DNA of 64,000 bases, from NCBI GenBank assembly GCA_031278215.1, contig JAITKV010000048.1, positions 23,630-87,629 on the forward strand, written 5' to 3'. The notes under the pieces were generated by a model, which made no database searches, had not been told where the DNA came from, and saw only the letters and a program-made list of their open reading frames with translations. Both the position numbers and the translations under genes were made by a program. Origin of the DNA: Spirochaetaceae bacterium. GTDB lineage: Bacteria > Spirochaetota > Spirochaetia > Treponematales > Breznakiellaceae. This document shows, in pieces, positions 25,333 to 34,019 of this stretch (its first letter is position 1; every line of letters starts with the position of its first letter).

Positions 25333-26238
25333 ATGAGACTTTTAACCCGGTCTGATTTTGACGGCCTCGCCTGCGGGGCCCTGTTAGAGTATCTGGGGCT
25401 GATTGATGAATATAAATTTGTACATCCAAAAGACATTCAGGACGGATTGGTAGAAGCCACTTCTAACGATATTTTGGCGAATATCCCGTACATTAAGGGC
25501 TGCAAACTCTGGTTTGACCATCATTATAGCGAAACAGAACGGCTGGGAAAGGACGTGTATTTTGACGGAGTCTCCCGGCCCGCCCCCAGCTGCGCCCGGG
25601 TTATCTACGATTATTACGGCGGGGAAGAAAAGCTGGGCTGCTTTAGTAACATGCTTACATTTGTGGACAAAATGGACTCCGGGGACCTAAGCGCCGAAGA
25701 AATACTCCACCCCACGGGCTGGATACTTTTGGGCTTTATCATGGATCCCCGGACAGGGCTGGGGCGGTTTAGGAATTTTGGCATTAGCAACTATGACCTA
25801 ATGATTATGCTGGCCAAAGCCTGCATTGATAAATCGATTGAAGAAATTTTGGCCATGAAAGATGTTAAGGAACGGGTGGACCTTTATATGGAACAAGAAG
25901 GGGCCTTCCAAGAAATGATTCAAAAGCATGCCAAAATAGAAGGAAACGCCGTTATGGTGGATCTTCGGGGAATGGAGACCATTAACGTGGGGAACCGCTT
26001 TATAGTTTACACCCTGTTTCCCAAGCAGAATATTTCTTTGTGGGTCATCGATGGCCGGAATAAACAAAATGCCGTTATTACCGTGGGCTACAGTATTATC
26101 AACCGCAGTTCCACCGTTAATGTGGGAAGCCTTCTGCTTAAATATGGCGGCGGCGGTCATGTTCAGGTAGGTACATGCCAGGTGGAATATGATACCGCAG
26201 ACAGGATCCTAAAAGAAATTATCGCCGCGGTAAAGTGA
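25333..26238 (+). CDS. DHH-family phosphoesterase
   Basis: The 301-residue protein has DHH motif I as RSDFDGLACGALLEY at the N-terminus, the name-giving LWFDHHYSE near residue 70, and the C-terminal DHHA1-type Gly motif YGGGGHVQVGTCQV. DHH enzymes hydrolyse phosphodiesters or pyrophosphates with manganese: NrnA-type oligoribonuclease/pAp phosphatase, cyclic dinucleotide phosphodiesterase and pyrophosphatase all occur in the family, and the sequence alone does not decide. GGAGG lies 6 nt before the ATG. It is divergent from the M16 peptidase. Confidence 0.85.
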   Translation: MRLLTRSDFDGLACGALLEYLGLIDEYKFVHPKDIQDGLVEATSNDILANIPYIKGCKLWFDHHYSETERLGKDVYFDGVSRPAPSCARVIYDYYGGEEKLGCFSNMLTFVDKMDSGDLSAEEILHPTGWILLGFIMDPRTGLGRFRNFGISNYDLMIMLAKACIDKSIEEILAMKDVKERVDLYMEQEGAFQEMIQKHAKIEGNAVMVDLRGMETINVGNRFIVYTLFPKQNISLWVIDGRNKQNAVITVGYSIINRSSTVNVGSLLLKYGGGGHVQVGTCQVEYDTADRILKEIIAAVK

Positions 26239-26251
26239 GCCCCTGCAGGCC

Positions 26252-29200
26252 TTAGCCGCCTTCTTCCTGTTGTACCGGAGGCGGCGCAGCCTCCTGCGGG
26301 GGCGCAGCTTCCGGGGACGGCGCAACATCCGGCGGAGGCGGCGCAGCGTCCGGCGGGGACATGGCCTCCGGGGGCGGCGCAGCGTCCGGCGGCGCAGCCT
26401 CCTGCGGGGGCGGGGCCTCCGGGGACGGCGCAACGTCCGGGGACGGCGCAGCTTCCTCCGGGGGCGGGGCTTCCGGGGGCGGCGCAGCGTCCGGCGGCGC
26501 AGCTTCCGGGGGTGGCGCAACGTCTGGGGGTGGCGCAACGTCCGGGGACGGCGCAGCTTCCGGGGGCGGCGTAGCGTCCGGCAGGGACATGGCCTCCGGG
26601 GGCGGCGCAACATCCGGCGGGGGCGGCGCAGCTTCCTGCGGGGACATGGCCTCCGGGGGCGGCGCAGCGTCCGGCGGGGACGGCGCAGCTTCCTGCGGGG
26701 GCGGGGCTTCCGGGGGCGGCGCTTCCGGCGGGGACGGCGCAACATCCGGCGGGGGCGGGGCTTCCGGGGGCGGCGCAGCTTCCTGCGGCGCAGCTTCCGG
26801 GGGTGGCGCAACATCCGGCGGGGGCGGCGCAGCGTCCGGCGGGGGCGGGGCTTCCGGGGGCGGCGCAACATCCGGCGGCGGGGCAACTGTGGACGCGGGG
26901 CTTTTCTTTTTTTTCTTCCCCTTCAAATTTTTAGCCGCCCAGGCGCTTAAGATGGTTTTAAGTCCCTGGTCGGTAAGTTTTAAGGTCTTCCCGCAATCCG
27001 GACAGGTAAGGCGGCCCGACTCGTCCAGGGCTTCCTTGCGGCAGCCAACGCAGTAGGTTTTGCCGCAATCCGGGCAGGTTCCGGCGGGCATGTCGTCCGG
27101 GGGCATGGCATAGAGCCGCAGGGGGGGCGACGGCGGAGGATTCCGTTCCACCATCCATTCTCTCCCACAAGAGGCGCAGTGTATGGTACGGTACAGGGCT
27201 TCTTCCATCCACGCTTCAAGCTGATCCCGGCCCGCGGCGGCTTCTTCGCCAAGGTCCAATTCATCCAGATGGATTAGAATTGTCTTTACCTCGTCCCAGC
27301 GGCGGCCAAAGGCATAGGTCCAACCCAGCTGAAGCAGGGACGGAACATGATCGGGATCAATGCTTAGGGCCGCCCGGACGGCGGCTTCGGCTCGTGTATA
27401 CTCCCCCTTTTTAACCGCGACAAACGCAATTAGTTCCAGCATCTCGGGGTTTGATTCGGGAGAAAAATCGCGGTCCCCCGCGGTAAGTACCAGGTCCGCT
27501 TCGCCGTACCGGCCCAACTCGATTAAACAAGAGGCCCTGTTATAGCGGTACTGCAGGTTGCCGGGGGCCGCCGCAAGGGCCCGGCGGTAATACGGATCCG
27601 CTTCTTCAAAACGGCGGGAACGGACCAAAAGATTCCCGGCGCAGTTCGCCAGGATCCCTTCGGGATCTTCTTTCGGGGTCGATTCCAATACTTTTAAGGC
27701 CCGGTCTTCATGGTTCTTCAGGTAGAGCGAAACCGCCCGGTTTACCCGGACCGCGGGGACCTCTCCCAGGATAGCGGCGGCGGTGTCAAGATACGCGGCG
27801 GCCTTATCCACGTCGCCCCGGCTTAGGGCCACATGGGCGGCAAAATTGCGGATCCATCCAAAGGTTTCCGGATCATCGTCTTCTTTAAACGCCAAAATTG
27901 TTTCCAGTTCCGGCTCCAGGGCGGGGTCCCCGGGATCCTGACTAAGAAGAAAGCGGTTTTCCAGCAGCCGGAAACGGAAGAGGGGATAGTCCGGGGCGTA
28001 CTTTACCGCCCGTTCCAGCAGGGGCAGCGCCTCTTTGCGTTTTCCGTCCCGGATTAAAAGGAGCCCTTGAAGAAAATACAGCGCCGGATCCGGCGTTCCC
28101 CGCTTTTCTTTGCGGAGTTCCTCGGCCTGCGCCAGTTTTTCCCCGGCGCTTTTCCAATCTTCTATGCCAAAGGCCCATTTGCCGGTAAGGGCGCAGGCTT
28201 CCCAGTCGGATTCACCCAGAAGGCGGAACTTTGGAACCAGGAGCCCCAATTCTTCGTACCGGGTATCGGCCAAAAAAATCCGGCCCGCCTTAAGGTAGCG
28301 GTTTAGAGCCTTGCCGGTCTCTCCCAAAAGCTCATAGACCGCGGCGGCGTTTTTTGCAGTTAGGCCGTTCTTGTCGTCAAGGTCAAAGGCCCTGTCGTAG
28401 ACCGCCGCGGCTTTCCGGTATTCCCCGGTGTTAAAGTACCCGTGACCCAGCAGATTAAGCAGCGCCGGAGGATCGGCGAAGGTTCCGTAAAGAACGGCAT
28501 CGTTACCGGTTCCGCCGGCCATATCGCCGCACAGTTCCTCCAGCCACCGGATCAGGTCCCGGTACCGCCCCCGGGAATACAGGAAGGCCGCTTTCATACT
28601 GTGCCCTTCCCGGATCTGTTCCTCGCCCGCCTCTTTCGTGGCAAGGAGGGTCTCGATATACTCTTCCACTTCGTCCCACAATTCCAGGGCCATGGCAAGT
28701 TTTATTCCCAGCAGCAGTTCCCGGGGTTTTTTGAACGCCGGCTCCGCATCCCCGGAATACAGGGCCGCCAGCATTACCGCGTCCTTTGCCCCGGCCAGTT
28801 CGGCGGACAAGGCCTGCGCCAGGGCCTCCCGCCCTTCCCAAGCCTTCCGGAGTTGTACCAATGCGGGGTTTACCTGTCCCAGGGCGGTAAAAGTTTCTGC
28901 CAGCCGGATGCGGTTTCCGGGGGCCGCGGAATTTTCCAGGGTACTGTAACGCCTTCCCGTTTCCCCGATCCGGGAATCAAGGCTAAACGAAAGAAGCTCC
29001 GCGTGGGCGGTAAAATCCCGGGAAACAGCCGGGACCGTGCCGTCCTCCGGGAGACCGGGTTCCGATTCGGAGTTTTGCTCTTCATAACTGGCGCCGGCAA
29101 AGCCAATGCGCCCTTCGGAAATGGAAGCATCGTTCCAGCTTCCCGCCCATTGTCCGTTAACCGCCACAAGGATCCTGCTGCCGTAGGCTGCAATTTCCAA

Positions 29201-29677
29201 ATCAAATTCCAGCGGTTCCCGGGAAGCAAGAATGCCCGGCGCTTCGGTCCAGCCCGCCAGGGCCAGGGGGGTGTTGTTTCGGACCAGATCCAGCCGAAAG
29301 TAACCCCGGTTTGACACCAGAACCATATAATAGGTTCTATCGTCCACCATGCGAAAAATAAAGCCCGCCGCGGCATAAGCCCCCCGGGGGTCAAGCCGGA
29401 TCCGGCCCTTTATGTTCAAGTCCCGGTACCTAAAAATCATGTCTTCGGTCCAGGCGATACAGTTGGTTTTCTTAATCCCCAGGCACAGGGCGTTATTATA
29501 CAGATAGGCATGATACAAATTTTCTGATGTAATGGAAAAACGGACACGGAACGTCTTACGAAAGATGTCTTCCCGGGTAAAATCGGCAAGCCATTGTTCT
29601 TCGATAATTTTATCCGGATCAATTTCCTGATTTTTAGGCGCGCCAAAGCCGAAGATTTTTTTCCAGAAATTGAACAT
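26252..29677 (-). CDS. TPR protein with zinc ribbon and long Pro/Ala repeat tail
   Basis: The 1141-residue protein begins without a signal sequence. Residues about 30-260 are beta-rich and recall a LamG/concanavalin-like fold. Residues about 330-870 are TPR-like helical pairs (AAAVYDRAFDLDDKNG, ADPYYRRALAAAPGN). Next is a Cys-rich part with CASCG, CPDCGKTYCVGC and CPDCGKTL. A KGKKKKK stretch leads into about 210 residues of PP[D/E][A/V]AP-type repeats at the C-terminus. ATG 29677 is set by the domain start and by TACAGT 6 nt upstream. No function is assigned; TPR and Pro-rich tails suggest a scaffold. Confidence 0.8.
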   Translation of the reverse strand: MFNFWKKIFGFGAPKNQEIDPDKIIEEQWLADFTREDIFRKTFRVRFSITSENLYHAYLYNNALCLGIKKTNCIAWTEDMIFRYRDLNIKGRIRLDPRGAYAAAGFIFRMVDDRTYYMVLVSNRGYFRLDLVRNNTPLALAGWTEAPGILASREPLEFDLEIAAYGSRILVAVNGQWAGSWNDASISEGRIGFAGASYEEQNSESEPGLPEDGTVPAVSRDFTAHAELLSFSLDSRIGETGRRYSTLENSAAPGNRIRLAETFTALGQVNPALVQLRKAWEGREALAQALSAELAGAKDAVMLAALYSGDAEPAFKKPRELLLGIKLAMALELWDEVEEYIETLLATKEAGEEQIREGHSMKAAFLYSRGRYRDLIRWLEELCGDMAGGTGNDAVLYGTFADPPALLNLLGHGYFNTGEYRKAAAVYDRAFDLDDKNGLTAKNAAAVYELLGETGKALNRYLKAGRIFLADTRYEELGLLVPKFRLLGESDWEACALTGKWAFGIEDWKSAGEKLAQAEELRKEKRGTPDPALYFLQGLLLIRDGKRKEALPLLERAVKYAPDYPLFRFRLLENRFLLSQDPGDPALEPELETILAFKEDDDPETFGWIRNFAAHVALSRGDVDKAAAYLDTAAAILGEVPAVRVNRAVSLYLKNHEDRALKVLESTPKEDPEGILANCAGNLLVRSRRFEEADPYYRRALAAAPGNLQYRYNRASCLIELGRYGEADLVLTAGDRDFSPESNPEMLELIAFVAVKKGEYTRAEAAVRAALSIDPDHVPSLLQLGWTYAFGRRWDEVKTILIHLDELDLGEEAAAGRDQLEAWMEEALYRTIHCASCGREWMVERNPPPSPPLRLYAMPPDDMPAGTCPDCGKTYCVGCRKEALDESGRLTCPDCGKTLKLTDQGLKTILSAWAAKNLKGKKKKKSPASTVAPPPDVAPPPEAPPPPDAAPPPPDVAPPPEAAPQEAAPPPEAPPPPDVAPSPPEAPPPEAPPPQEAAPSPPDAAPPPEAMSPQEAAPPPPDVAPPPEAMSLPDATPPPEAAPSPDVAPPPDVAPPPEAAPPDAAPPPEAPPPEEAAPSPDVAPSPEAPPPQEAAPPDAAPPPEAMSPPDAAPPPPDVAPSPEAAPPQEAAPPPVQQEEGG
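26270..26895. repeat. Degenerate GC-rich tandem repeat coding the Pro/Ala tail
   Basis: Units of about 15-24 bp built from GGCGCAGC, TTCCGGGGGCGG and ATCCGGCGG run for roughly 620 bp. They encode alternating proline runs and Asp/Glu-Ala-Val links on the minus strand. Because T and A are so rare in the unit, several other frames on both strands are also open here, which explains long spurious reading frames. Confidence 0.9.
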
Positions 29678-29683
29678 AGGATT

Positions 29684-29712
29684 ACTGTACCCTAAAAGGG
29701 CGGGCAAGTCGA
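29684..29712 (-). promoter_or_regulatory. Predicted leaderless promoter of the TPR/Pro-repeat gene
   Basis: TCGACT (29707-29712), 17-nt spacer and TACAGT (29684-29689), 6 nt before ATG 29677. No Shine-Dalgarno is present. Confidence 0.45.
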
Positions 29713-29719
29713 GGTTAAT

Positions 29720-31123
29720 ATGGACATGGAAACGGTAAAAGGGGCTATAAAGCAGGTTATAAAAAACACCGGGGCGAATTTTCTTGCGCTGACGGCGGCG
29801 CTGTCGCGCGTGCTGCGGAGCCTTCCGGGCCGGATAAGGCCGCCCAAGGCCCTGCCGGAACCGGTAAAAGAATTCTTTGGCCGGATCCGCAAAATTTCCG
29901 CCGACAAGGCGCTGTGGATATGGGCGGTGGTAATACTGGGAGGGGGGCTGCTTTTTAGGCTTATCAACGGGAATCTGCTGGGGACGCACACGACCCTGGT
30001 TTTTGCCCAATGGTGGGAAGATGAACTGGGCAACCAGGCCTTAGTAAACCTGGCCGCGGAATTCGAGGCGCAAAATCCGGGGATCACCGTTAAGCTTGAA
30101 AAGATGACATGGCCGGAAATACGGGCGCTGTTTGAAGTCGCGGAGGACGCTAAAAAAAAGAAGCCCGATATATTCAGCGTTGATCCCTACGCCGTTTCGG
30201 ACCTGGAAGCGTATATCCAGCCGGCGGACTCCCCAATCGGCGGGGTGCAGCCGGTGGTTTCGTTTATTAACGTTCTCTTCTATAATATTGATCTATTCAA
30301 GACCGTGGGCTTTGATCGGCCCCCGAAAAATCAGACCGAATTCCTTTCTTATGTACGGCGGATAGGCCAGGAAAACGGCGGTGTATACGGAGCGGGCCTG
30401 GCCCTGGGGGATAATAATCCCCACAGCGTAAACCGCCACTTTTTATCCTGGATATGGTCGGCCCTGGGAAACCCCAGCGCCGAATCGTTTAGCTTTAATT
30501 CCCCGCAGGTAATTTCGGTATTAAACTTTCTTAACCAGCTTAAGCAGAATCTGTATTCCGACCCTTTTTCCCTGACGGAAGAAGAACTGGTCAATGCCTT
30601 TCGGGAAGGCAAAGTGGGCATGATGATAGGTCCGGTGGCAAATATCCGGGATCTAAAAACAACCATGACCAAGGCTTTTGGGATTACTACCATACCGGGG
30701 ATTGAATCCTATGTACGAAAGCCGGTTTTTCCCCTTACCGTATGGTACGCCGGCGTTAACCAGCAGAGCGAACACCGGGAAGAGGCCTTGAGTTTTCTTT
30801 CCTTCTTACAGGAAAAGGACGGCATCATTGCCGCCGAAGCCTATGCGGTGCCGGGAAACGGCCGCCGTAATCCGGATCTTTCAAAGGGCGATCTCCTCTA
30901 TGCAAAGGCCTTTGACATGTACGAAGCCGGCGAAATAGTCCGGGAGCTCTACGATCCCAAAGAAGCGGCGGAATTAAACAGCCTTATTCTTAGGCAAATT
31001 AAACTGATGTTTCTGGACGCCCTAACACCGGAACAATGCGCCGAAGCCATACAGCGGGACTGGGAAAAGATCGCCGAAAACACAGCTTCCCAGGATCGAC
31101 CGGGCCATGCGAGCGCTGATTAG
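29720..31123 (+). CDS. Membrane-anchored extracellular solute-binding protein (family 1-like)
   Basis: The 467-residue protein has an unusual basic cytoplasmic N-terminus of about 64 residues, one membrane segment (about 65-83: ALWIWAVVILGGGLLF) and then a family-1 solute-binding fold (LVFAQWWEDELGNQALVNLA, FREGKVGMMIGPVANI). Typical binding proteins are cleaved or lipid-anchored; here no lipobox is seen. GAGG lies 5 nt before ATG 29720. No transporter permease or ATPase is adjacent; the next gene, aroA, overlaps by 17 bp. It may serve as a sensor or as a lone receptor for a distant transporter. Confidence 0.8.
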   Translation: MDMETVKGAIKQVIKNTGANFLALTAALSRVLRSLPGRIRPPKALPEPVKEFFGRIRKISADKALWIWAVVILGGGLLFRLINGNLLGTHTTLVFAQWWEDELGNQALVNLAAEFEAQNPGITVKLEKMTWPEIRALFEVAEDAKKKKPDIFSVDPYAVSDLEAYIQPADSPIGGVQPVVSFINVLFYNIDLFKTVGFDRPPKNQTEFLSYVRRIGQENGGVYGAGLALGDNNPHSVNRHFLSWIWSALGNPSAESFSFNSPQVISVLNFLNQLKQNLYSDPFSLTEEELVNAFREGKVGMMIGPVANIRDLKTTMTKAFGITTIPGIESYVRKPVFPLTVWYAGVNQQSEHREEALSFLSFLQEKDGIIAAEAYAVPGNGRRNPDLSKGDLLYAKAFDMYEAGEIVRELYDPKEAAELNSLILRQIKLMFLDALTPEQCAEAIQRDWEKIAENTASQDRPGHASAD

Positions 31124-32525
31124 CCCCCATACCTTCGGCGGTACAGTAACCGTGCCTGCTTCAAAATCACACACCATACGGCGCCTGCTTATGGCGTCCC
31201 TGTGTAACGGAATCTCCCGCATCGAAAATCCCCTGGAGTCCTTAGATACCCAATCCTGCGCAGATGCCTGCCGCGTATTGGGGGCCGAAATTACCGAAGA
31301 AAGCGGCGATCCCCGCCGCTGGATTGTCCGGGGCCGCAAACCCGGCCCTGCGCCGGAACCCGCCGGGGCGGCGGAACCGGGCCCCGCGCCGGAACCGCGG
31401 CGCATAGACGTGGGGAATTCGGGAACCACCCTGTTCCTGGCCCTTGCCGCCGCGGCCCTGGGTACGGCGCCGCTTACTTTTACGGGGGACAAGCAGATAG
31501 CCCGCCGCAGCGCCGGCCCCCTGCTGGACGCCCTGGAAGCCCTGGGAATAAGGGTTGATTCAAACGGGGGGTGTACCCCCATCACCGTCCGGGGCCCCTG
31601 GCGGGGCGGCGGGGTCAGCATTTCCTGTCCCACCAGCCAGTACCTTTCGGCGCTTCTTATCGCCGCCCCCCTGGCCCCCCGGGGGGCGGTAAGCGCCATA
31701 GAAGTGCCCCTGCTTAACGAAAAACCCTATGTGGACATGACGCTTTTATACTTAAAAAAACAGGGCCTGCTCAACACAGGAAACGGTCCGGGAATTAGCT
31801 CCATGGAAGCGTATTCCCGGTTCCGCATCAATGGGGGGGCTGCATATACGCCCATAAACGGCCCCGTGCCGGGAGATTTTTCTTCCGCGGCCTTTCCCGC
31901 CGCCGGGGCGGTAATTTCCGGGGGAGAAATAAACCTGCAGGGCCTTGATCCGGAAGACCCCCAAGGGGACAAGGTTTTTTTTGATCACCTGGTTACCATG
32001 GGCTGCAAGGTAGAATGGGAAAAACCCGGCGGCCCCGGCGGCGGAAATTCCTGGCAGCTTAGGGTTTCGTGTCCCGGCCCGCTCCGGGGCGGAACCTTTG
32101 ACCTTAACGGCGCCCCAGATCTGCTTCCGGTCATGGCCGTTTTGGCCGCCTCTGCAAAGGGGGAAACGGCCCTGGTTAATGTGGCCCATGCCCGGATCAA
32201 AGAAACGGACCGCATTGCCGCGATGGCCGCGGAACTGGGAAAACTGGGGGTTCACTGCCGGGAAAAGCCCGACGGCCTGTTTATAAAGGGCGCCGCCTGG
32301 AAAGAAAAACACAACGCCGAAAGAAAAAAACCGCAGGCGGGGGCCCGGCAAACAAAGACCCCGCCGTCCCTGGACGGCCGGGGGGATCACCGTATTGTTA
32401 TGGCCCTGGCCTGCGCCGCCCTGGGACTTCCCGCCCGCCAAATTACGGAAATTCACGGATCCGAGGCGGCGGATATAAGCTACCCGGGGTTTCTGGCACT
32501 TTTAAAGGCCCGGTGCTATACTTAA
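31107..32525 (+). CDS. aroA: 3-phosphoshikimate 1-carboxyvinyltransferase (EPSP synthase)
   Basis: AroA joins PEP to shikimate-3-phosphate in the pathway to aromatic amino acids. The 472-residue protein keeps VPASKSHTIRRLLMAS, SCPTSQYLSALLIAAP, LLNEKPYVDMTLLYLKK, RIKETDRIAAMAAELGKLG and DGRGDHRIVMALA. Two low-complexity inserts (a Pro/Glu/Ala one near residues 75-95 and a Lys-rich one near 395-420) explain the extra length. In the motif GNSGTTLFLAL, position 110 is Phe where the family has the PEP-contacting Arg (Arg124 of E. coli). It overlaps the binding-protein gene. Confidence 0.92.
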   Translation: MRALISPHTFGGTVTVPASKSHTIRRLLMASLCNGISRIENPLESLDTQSCADACRVLGAEITEESGDPRRWIVRGRKPGPAPEPAGAAEPGPAPEPRRIDVGNSGTTLFLALAAAALGTAPLTFTGDKQIARRSAGPLLDALEALGIRVDSNGGCTPITVRGPWRGGGVSISCPTSQYLSALLIAAPLAPRGAVSAIEVPLLNEKPYVDMTLLYLKKQGLLNTGNGPGISSMEAYSRFRINGGAAYTPINGPVPGDFSSAAFPAAGAVISGGEINLQGLDPEDPQGDKVFFDHLVTMGCKVEWEKPGGPGGGNSWQLRVSCPGPLRGGTFDLNGAPDLLPVMAVLAASAKGETALVNVAHARIKETDRIAAMAAELGKLGVHCREKPDGLFIKGAAWKEKHNAERKKPQAGARQTKTPPSLDGRGDHRIVMALACAALGLPARQITEIHGSEAADISYPGFLALLKARCYT

Positions 32526-32528
32526 ACT

Positions 32529-34019
32529 ATGCTTATAATTATTGTCGGCGCCGGACTTGTGGGAACTCAGCTGGCCCGTCAACTAACCGAAGAAAAACAC
32601 GATATCGCCATTATCGAAGCAAATGAAGAACGGGCCCGGCACGTGTCGAACCAGCTTGACTGCATGGTGCTTCACGATGAAGGAAATTCCATCAACGCCC
32701 TGGAAGAAGCGGGAATTGCCAAGGCCAACGCCCTGGTCTGCGTAACCGATTCCGACGAAGTAAACATGATTATCTGCGGCCTGGCTTCGCGGTATACCGG
32801 ACTGCTTAAGATTGCCCGGGTGCGAAACGACGAATACGTGCGCAGAAATTTCCAAAACCAGATAGGGGGAGGAAAATCTGCCGCCATGGGGATAGATTTT
32901 TTTATCCACCCCGATGTGGAGGCCGCCCGGTCCGCTCTGGACGCGATTGAACACGGAGCCCTGGGGAACATTCTTTCCTTTGCCGGAACCCCCTATGAGC
33001 TGGGAACCATTGATGTACTGGAAGCCTCTCCCTTTGACGGGCTTGTTCTAAAGGATTCTCGTACCCTTATCGACGGGGAATTTCTTGTAACCCTGGTGGA
33101 ACGCCAGGGAAGCTGCATGCTCCCCACGGGGGCCACCAGGCTTCAGTCCGGGGACCGGATATACTTTCTTGCCAAAACCGATGATCTTACCAAGGGCTTT
33201 AAACTGGCGGGATGGCCGGAAAAACCGATCCGCAAGATAGGCATTGTAGGAGGCGGACGCCTGGGATCGCTGATTGCCGGCGGCCTTTTAAATAAAGAAA
33301 AGTACAGACCCGCCGAAATGACGCGGGATTTTAACGAACCCCGGGATCCGGCAGAGATGGTCCGGGGAAAAAATTCCCGGGGATTTTTTTCGTTCTTACA
33401 CGCCCTGGTTCCCCGGCACCTTAAAAGGGTGATCATGGTAGAACAGGATTACGGCCTTTGTAAAGAATTGGCCGCAAAATTTCCGGAGGCGCTGATCCTT
33501 AACGAAGATATTTCTGACGAAAGTTTTATTACCGAAGAACGGATTGACGATTTAGATCTTATTGTTACCGCCACGGTCCACCAGGAACTTAATATTGTAA
33601 CCGCGGTATACCTTAAATCCCGGGGAGTGGCCCGGGCGGTGGCCATGGTAAGCAGCACCGGATACGCCGCCATAGCCCGGAAGCTTGGGGTAGATGTGGT
33701 AATTCCCATGAAGTCCGTGGTGGTTGATTCTATTCTGTCAAAGCTTATGGGGGGCGGTGTAAGGGGGGTACACCGGATAGGGGACGGGACCGTGAACATC
33801 CTCGAAATAGACATTAAGGCCGGTTCCCAGGCGGAAGGACAAGCGCTTAAGGATTTCCATTTACCCGCCGGCGCGCTGGTAATGCTGGTAAACCGGGAAA
33901 CGGAAGACGATCTTATTCCCCGGGGGGACTATGTGTATACCCCAGGACACCGGATCCTGCTTATTGTCAAAAACGGAACCGAAATGGACATTGAAAAGAT
34001 CTTTGGATCCCCCAAATGA
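32529..34019 (+). CDS. trkA: Trk potassium transport regulatory subunit
   Basis: TrkA is the cytoplasmic NAD(H)-binding regulator of the TrkH channel. The 496-residue protein has two tandem RCK units: the first Rossmann motif IIVGAGLVGTQLARQL at the N-terminus, the second IGIVGGGRLGSLIAGGLL near residue 240, and TrkA-C domains after each (LEASPFDGLVLKDSRTL; NILEIDIKAGSQAEGQAL). The part between the second motif and RVIMVEQD holds an extra 40-residue insert. Its stop overlaps trkH in an ATGA junction. TATACT is 6 nt before the ATG, but the gene may also be read through from aroA. Confidence 0.94.
   Translation: MLIIIVGAGLVGTQLARQLTEEKHDIAIIEANEERARHVSNQLDCMVLHDEGNSINALEEAGIAKANALVCVTDSDEVNMIICGLASRYTGLLKIARVRNDEYVRRNFQNQIGGGKSAAMGIDFFIHPDVEAARSALDAIEHGALGNILSFAGTPYELGTIDVLEASPFDGLVLKDSRTLIDGEFLVTLVERQGSCMLPTGATRLQSGDRIYFLAKTDDLTKGFKLAGWPEKPIRKIGIVGGGRLGSLIAGGLLNKEKYRPAEMTRDFNEPRDPAEMVRGKNSRGFFSFLHALVPRHLKRVIMVEQDYGLCKELAAKFPEALILNEDISDESFITEERIDDLDLIVTATVHQELNIVTAVYLKSRGVARAVAMVSSTGYAAIARKLGVDVVIPMKSVVVDSILSKLMGGGVRGVHRIGDGTVNILEIDIKAGSQAEGQALKDFHLPAGALVMLVNRETEDDLIPRGDYVYTPGHRILLIVKNGTEMDIEKIFGSPK

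Noticed and set aside
26209..27056. Three long reading frames (Arg-rich minus frame; Arg/Gly-rich and Gly/Ala-rich plus frames) over the GC repeat
   Set aside because: They arise because the Pro/Ala-coding repeat almost lacks stop-forming bases in any frame; the composition is pure low complexity and the minus frame of the TPR protein continues into real domains.
28442..29314. 290-codon plus-strand reading frame
   Set aside because: It is antisense to the TPR protein, whose frame has recognisable domains; this frame has no motif, ribosome-binding site or promoter.
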